Part shown: piece by piece, positions 32,429-35,053 of the stretch | How the letters are laid out: every line of letters begins with the position of its first letter | Position numbering within the stretch: the first letter of the stretch is position 1 | The notes under the pieces: generated by a model | The model's input: the letters and a program-made list of their open reading frames with translations, nothing else | Database searches by the model: none | What the model was told of the DNA's origin: nothing | From: Clostridia bacterium | Lineage (GTDB): Bacteria > Bacillota > Clostridia > Christensenellales > Borkfalkiaceae | DNA: 35,053 bases | Assembly: GCA_017462985.1 (NCBI GenBank) | Contig: JAFTQB010000011.1 | Coordinates: 1-35,053 of the forward strand | Reading direction: 5' to 3' | Made by a program: the position numbers and the translations under genes

Positions 32429-33733
32429 TTAATGATTTTCGTCCAAAAGCCGAGGCAATTTCTTCTTTTTCTTACCTTTCTTTTTCGGATCGTCCTGCTC
32501 TTGCAAAGCGCGTTCGCGTTCCTCAAATTGACGGTTGTATTCCACGTAGCGTTCGTCGTTTTGGTGTTCTTCCACGTACGCCTCGCTATCCTGTACGATC
32601 GCTTGTTTGCTTTCGCGGAGCCGTTGCAAGTCCTCGCGCGTGAACGATTGCGGAAGATCGTAGACGGTAAGTTCGTCGTCGATCGGCTTGATAGGACGCG
32701 CCACAAGCTGTGATTTGCCCGCCGCAAGAATAATTCTTTGATATTCGATGGAAGCCGCGCTCTCGTCGCCCGTTTCCGTCGATTGTCCGTTTTTATCGAA
32801 AATGCCTCTGCCCACTTTCGCGCCTTCAATCTTCGGGTTGATATATTTATCGAATACCCATTGCGCGAAATCCAACCACACGAGCAACAGATACGCTAGC
32901 CCGAAAATAAGAATCATCACCACGCCGATCACCGTCAACAATTCCACGTTGAAAAGGAGCAAGATAAACGGAATTAAACCGAGCGCACCAAAGAAGATCG
33001 TTTGCGGCAGAGTGCCGATCGTCATCAAGAACGAGTTTTTCAGCATCACGAAAAAGCTCATTTTATAGTTTACGCCGAGCGCAATCATCCAAAGCGACAT
33101 CATCGAACAGAGCGCGAGCATCGTATAGCTCAAAATTTCGGAAATGGTAAGCATCACCGTTTCCGCCGTCGAAAGATCGCTTGTGGCTTTGGTGAGCGCG
33201 GACATATTCTGCGCCGTAACCGTCAAAAAGAGCACGATGCAGAAAAACAGCGCCGTTTGCATTGCGTTTTTATAATTGAGCTTTACGCCGCGCCAAAAAT
33301 CGTTCGCGACGAAAATACCCTCCGTCCATACCATGTTACGAATGACGTACATCCCGCCCGAAAGCCCCACGGCGGCGATAAAGGCGGAAATCAAGATCAG
33401 CCCGTAAGTCATCAAGTCGTTGCTGAACACGAGGTATTCGGCAATGCCCTGCGTATTGGGCGCCACGGGATAGCCTACCCCAAGGTTTGCGCCGAACGGA
33501 TAAAACACGCCGTTGTTCGCGTTGACCATAAGCCCCAAAACGACTACGAAGATCGTGGGGATAAAAAACAGCAGCGTCAATAAATTTACCTTGACGATCT
33601 TGCCGAAGTTGCCCTTGAAAATATCCCAAAAGAGTTGCCAACGATTGGTAGGCAAGGTACTTCTTGCATATTCTTCATCTCTTTCTTTGCCTTCCAGCAT
33701 GCGGGCGATGAACCCTTTCTTTTGTTGCGCCAT
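32429..33733 (-). CDS. DUF624-like (YesL-like) membrane protein with charged C-terminal tail
   Basis: A 434-residue integral membrane protein with about six segments (around 45-70, 110-135, 155-180, 195-225, 240-265 and 270-295). The N-terminal LPTNRWQLFWDIFKGNFGKI, VNLLTLLFFIPTIF and the GGMYVIRNMVWTEG-FVANDFWRGVKLN region resemble DUF624/YesL-type proteins. The last 130 residues are cytoplasmic and hydrophilic, ending in a Lys-rich KKKGKKKKKLPRLLDENH. It is first in the operon with its own promoter. YesL homologues occur beside sugar importers, but here the neighbours are housekeeping genes. Function unknown. Confidence 0.75.
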   Translation of the reverse strand: MAQQKKGFIARMLEGKERDEEYARSTLPTNRWQLFWDIFKGNFGKIVKVNLLTLLFFIPTIFVVVLGLMVNANNGVFYPFGANLGVGYPVAPNTQGIAEYLVFSNDLMTYGLILISAFIAAVGLSGGMYVIRNMVWTEGIFVANDFWRGVKLNYKNAMQTALFFCIVLFLTVTAQNMSALTKATSDLSTAETVMLTISEILSYTMLALCSMMSLWMIALGVNYKMSFFVMLKNSFLMTIGTLPQTIFFGALGLIPFILLLFNVELLTVIGVVMILIFGLAYLLLVWLDFAQWVFDKYINPKIEGAKVGRGIFDKNGQSTETGDESAASIEYQRIILAAGKSQLVARPIKPIDDELTVYDLPQSFTREDLQRLRESKQAIVQDSEAYVEEHQNDERYVEYNRQFEERERALQEQDDPKKKGKKKKKLPRLLDENH

Positions 33734-33767
33734 TAAAAATCACTCCAAAAATTTTTATCCGAATACT

Positions 33768-33796
33768 ATTTTACTACAATTTTGTGATTATTTCAA
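33768..33796 (-). promoter_or_regulatory. Promoter of the DUF624-hslO operon
   Basis: Minus-strand -35 box TTGAAA (33791-33796), 17-bp spacer, -10 box TAAAAT (33768-33773), about 30 bases upstream of the start codon's ribosome site. Confidence 0.75.
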
Positions 33797-33845
33797 GGAA
33801 ATTTCGAAAAAAATTCAAATTAAATTTGCAAGATATGAAAAATCT

Positions 33846-33874
33846 TTGACTTTTTTATACGTATATGATAAAAT
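33846..33874 (+). promoter_or_regulatory. Promoter of the lysine riboswitch and asd
   Basis: -35 box TTGACT (33846-33851), 17-bp spacer, -10 box TAAAAT (33869-33874). The predicted start, about 33881, coincides with the first base of the riboswitch. Confidence 0.85.
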
Positions 33875-33880
33875 AAGGAC

Positions 33881-34130
33881 GTCAAACAGAGGAGCGGCTG
33901 AACATCAGTACCCCTCGCGGCAGGAAAAACGAGCGAACGTTTTTTGCATTTTGCCCCGCGAGGACGGAAAGGGTATCGCCGCCGAAGCGCAAATTTTCGC
34001 CCTTGCGCTGGGCTTACGGGAGAATACCCGTACGACTGTCACCGTCCGTGAAGAGCTGTCTTGATCTTCTTTCGAAAACGTTTTCGTTTTCAAGCTTTAC
34101 GGGGCGGTGCGATCACCGTCTTTTATTTTA
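33881..34130 (+). ncRNA. Lysine riboswitch (L box) with terminator expression platform
   Basis: The leader of asd carries the L-box conserved bases: CAGAGGAGCGGCTG, ATCAGTA, GGAAAGGGTATCGCC, GCCGAAGC and GCTGGGCTTACGGGAG. Helix P1 can be formed by TCAAACAG (33882-33889) and CTGTCTTGA (34056-34064) with one bulged base; GGACGG (33962-33967) pairs with CCGTCC (34042-34047). A terminator hairpin follows (GGCGGTG 34103-34109, CACCGTC 34114-34120, then TTTTATTTT). The terminator's left arm can pair instead with an identical CACCGTC at 34040-34046 inside the aptamer, giving a simple switch: lysine bound means termination. It represses lysine-pathway expression when lysine is plentiful. Confidence 0.93.
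34101..34129 (+). terminator. Riboswitch-controlled terminator
   Basis: GGCGGTG (34103-34109) and CACCGTC (34114-34120) pair, with one G-U, around the loop CGAT, followed by TTTTATTTT, 20 bases upstream of the asd ribosome site. See the riboswitch entry for the alternative pairing. Confidence 0.85.
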
Positions 34131-34151
34131 CCTTTTAAGGAGAACGATATT

Positions 34152-35053
34152 ATGAAAAAATGGAACGTAGGCGTTATTGGCGCAACGGGTATGGTCGGGC
34201 AAAGATTTATGTTGCTGCTTGCCGATCACCCTTGGTTTAACGTGGTCGCTCTTGCGGCGTCCGCGCGTTCGGCGGGAAAAACTTACGAAGCCGCCGTCGG
34301 CAATAAATGGGCGTTTGATTGCCCTATTCCTCAGCGATACCTCGGCATGACGGTTTTGGACGCGGAAGCGGATATGGAAAAGATCGCGCAAAAGGTAGAC
34401 TTCGTATTCTGCGCCGTCAACCTTGACAAAGCAAAAACGCGCGAACTGGAAGAACAGTACGCAAAAATGGAAGTTCCCGTCGTATCCAACAACTCGGCGC
34501 ACCGCTTCACCGCGGACGTACCGATGGTCATTCCCGAAATCAACGACGGACACCTTGCGGTGATCGAATCGCAAAGAAAACGCCTCGGCACGAAGCGCGG
34601 CTTTATCGCCGTCAAATCCAACTGCTCGCTCCAATCGTACGTGCCGCTTTTGCACCCGTTGCAAAAATTCGGCGTGAAAGAGGTTGCCGTTTGTACCTAT
34701 CAGGCGATTTCGGGCGCGGGCAAGACCTTTGCGACTATGCCCGAGATCCTCGATAATATTATCCCCTATATCGGCGGCGAGGAAGAAAAGAGCGAAAAAG
34801 AACCGCTGAAAATTTGGGGAAGCGTTGAAAACGGCGAGATCGTTTCCGCTTCCGCCCCCGCCATCACTGCGCAATGCTTGCGCGTTCCCGTTTCCGACGG
34901 GCACACGGCGGCGGTGTTCGTAAGCTTTGCAAAAAAGCCCACGAAAGAGGAGATCTTATCCGCTTGGGCAAGCTTTAATGGCGTGCCGCAAGAGCTCGAG
35001 CTCCCCTCCGCACCCAAGCAGTTTATCCGCTATTTTGAAGAGGACAACCGTCC
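34152..35053 (+). CDS. asd: Aspartate-semialdehyde dehydrogenase, partial (archaeal/fungal type)
   Basis: First 300 residues of an enzyme of about 360 that makes aspartate semialdehyde from aspartyl phosphate with NADPH, the branch point to lysine, threonine and methionine. The start follows AAGGAG. Visible are the nucleotide-binding GATGMVGQRF (10-19), the ALAASARSAGKTY segment characteristic of the archaeal/fungal class, VSNNSAHR (111-118), VIPEIN and the catalytic Cys158 in KSNCSLQSY. It is controlled by the lysine riboswitch directly upstream. The gene is cut by the right edge; downstream neighbours are not seen. Confidence 0.95.
   Translation, partial: MKKWNVGVIGATGMVGQRFMLLLADHPWFNVVALAASARSAGKTYEAAVGNKWAFDCPIPQRYLGMTVLDAEADMEKIAQKVDFVFCAVNLDKAKTRELEEQYAKMEVPVVSNNSAHRFTADVPMVIPEINDGHLAVIESQRKRLGTKRGFIAVKSNCSLQSYVPLLHPLQKFGVKEVAVCTYQAISGAGKTFATMPEILDNIIPYIGGEEEKSEKEPLKIWGSVENGEIVSASAPAITAQCLRVPVSDGHTAAVFVSFAKKPTKEEILSAWASFNGVPQELELPSAPKQFIRYFEEDNR

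Noticed and set aside
34073-34086. Palindrome CGAAAACGTTTTCG, resembling a catabolite-response (cre) site
   Set aside because: It differs from the cre consensus at the outer bases and lies inside the riboswitch expression platform, where it is better explained as RNA structure.

Overview
The window looks like a piece of the chromosome of an anaerobic, endospore-forming member of the Clostridia. It carries spoIVA, an RNase J gene, a lysine riboswitch of the type used by Firmicutes, strong AGGAG ribosome binding sites and sigma-A type promoters (TTGAC/TTGCT-17-TATAAT). A closer placement, for example an uncultured gut Christensenellales-like lineage, is only a guess.

Region 1 (1-13.7 kb) is an inducible carbohydrate locus that looks AT-richer than the rest. 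A leftward operon encodes an alpha/beta-hydrolase esterase, a DUF4886 SGNH-like protein, a sugar-binding lipoprotein and an ABC permease that runs off the left edge. Divergent from it are a cytoplasmic GH36 alpha-galactosidase-like enzyme and a cytoplasmic beta-helix glycosidase-like protein (GH141-like). A second leftward pair encodes a Gfo/Idh/MocA oxidoreductase and an SGNH esterase. Then come an AraC-family regulator, a beta-helix lipoprotein and a DMT-type transporter. Three intergenic regions share a nearly identical double half-site (21-bp direct repeat, consensus about GCAAAWWNRGCAAT). In each case the proximal half-site overlaps a TTTACT/TTTACA -35 box that has a -10 box 16-17 bp away. 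This is the geometry expected for an AraC-type activator and ties the three operons into one regulon. The likely logic is import of a decorated oligosaccharide, intracellular deacylation and deglycosylation, and sugar oxidation.

Region 2 (13.7-14.65 kb) is a non-coding junction. It holds a large nested inverted-repeat element that could be a structured RNA, a terminator, an intact tRNA-Arg(CCT), a second tRNA-Arg that has lost its 3' half, and two divergent promoters.

Region 3 (14.65-26.2 kb) is housekeeping. gdhA is transcribed rightward. A long leftward operon follows: RNase J, a TrmR-like tRNA methyltransferase, a U32/TrhP-like tRNA hydroxylase, asparaginase, an M29 aminopeptidase, a His-rich CobW-type metallochaperone, and a CobW-like GTPase joined to a DUF1980-like domain. 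Upstream of it is a long repeat protein with an uncharacterised C-terminal domain.

Region 4 (26.4-33.7 kb) is leftward: a 54-residue protein, spoIVA, then an operon of a DUF624-like membrane protein, a SAM methyltransferase, Hsp33, a TPR protein and an unknown helical protein.

Region 5 (33.8 kb to the end) is a lysine riboswitch with its own promoter and terminator, controlling asd (aspartate-semialdehyde dehydrogenase), which is cut by the right edge.
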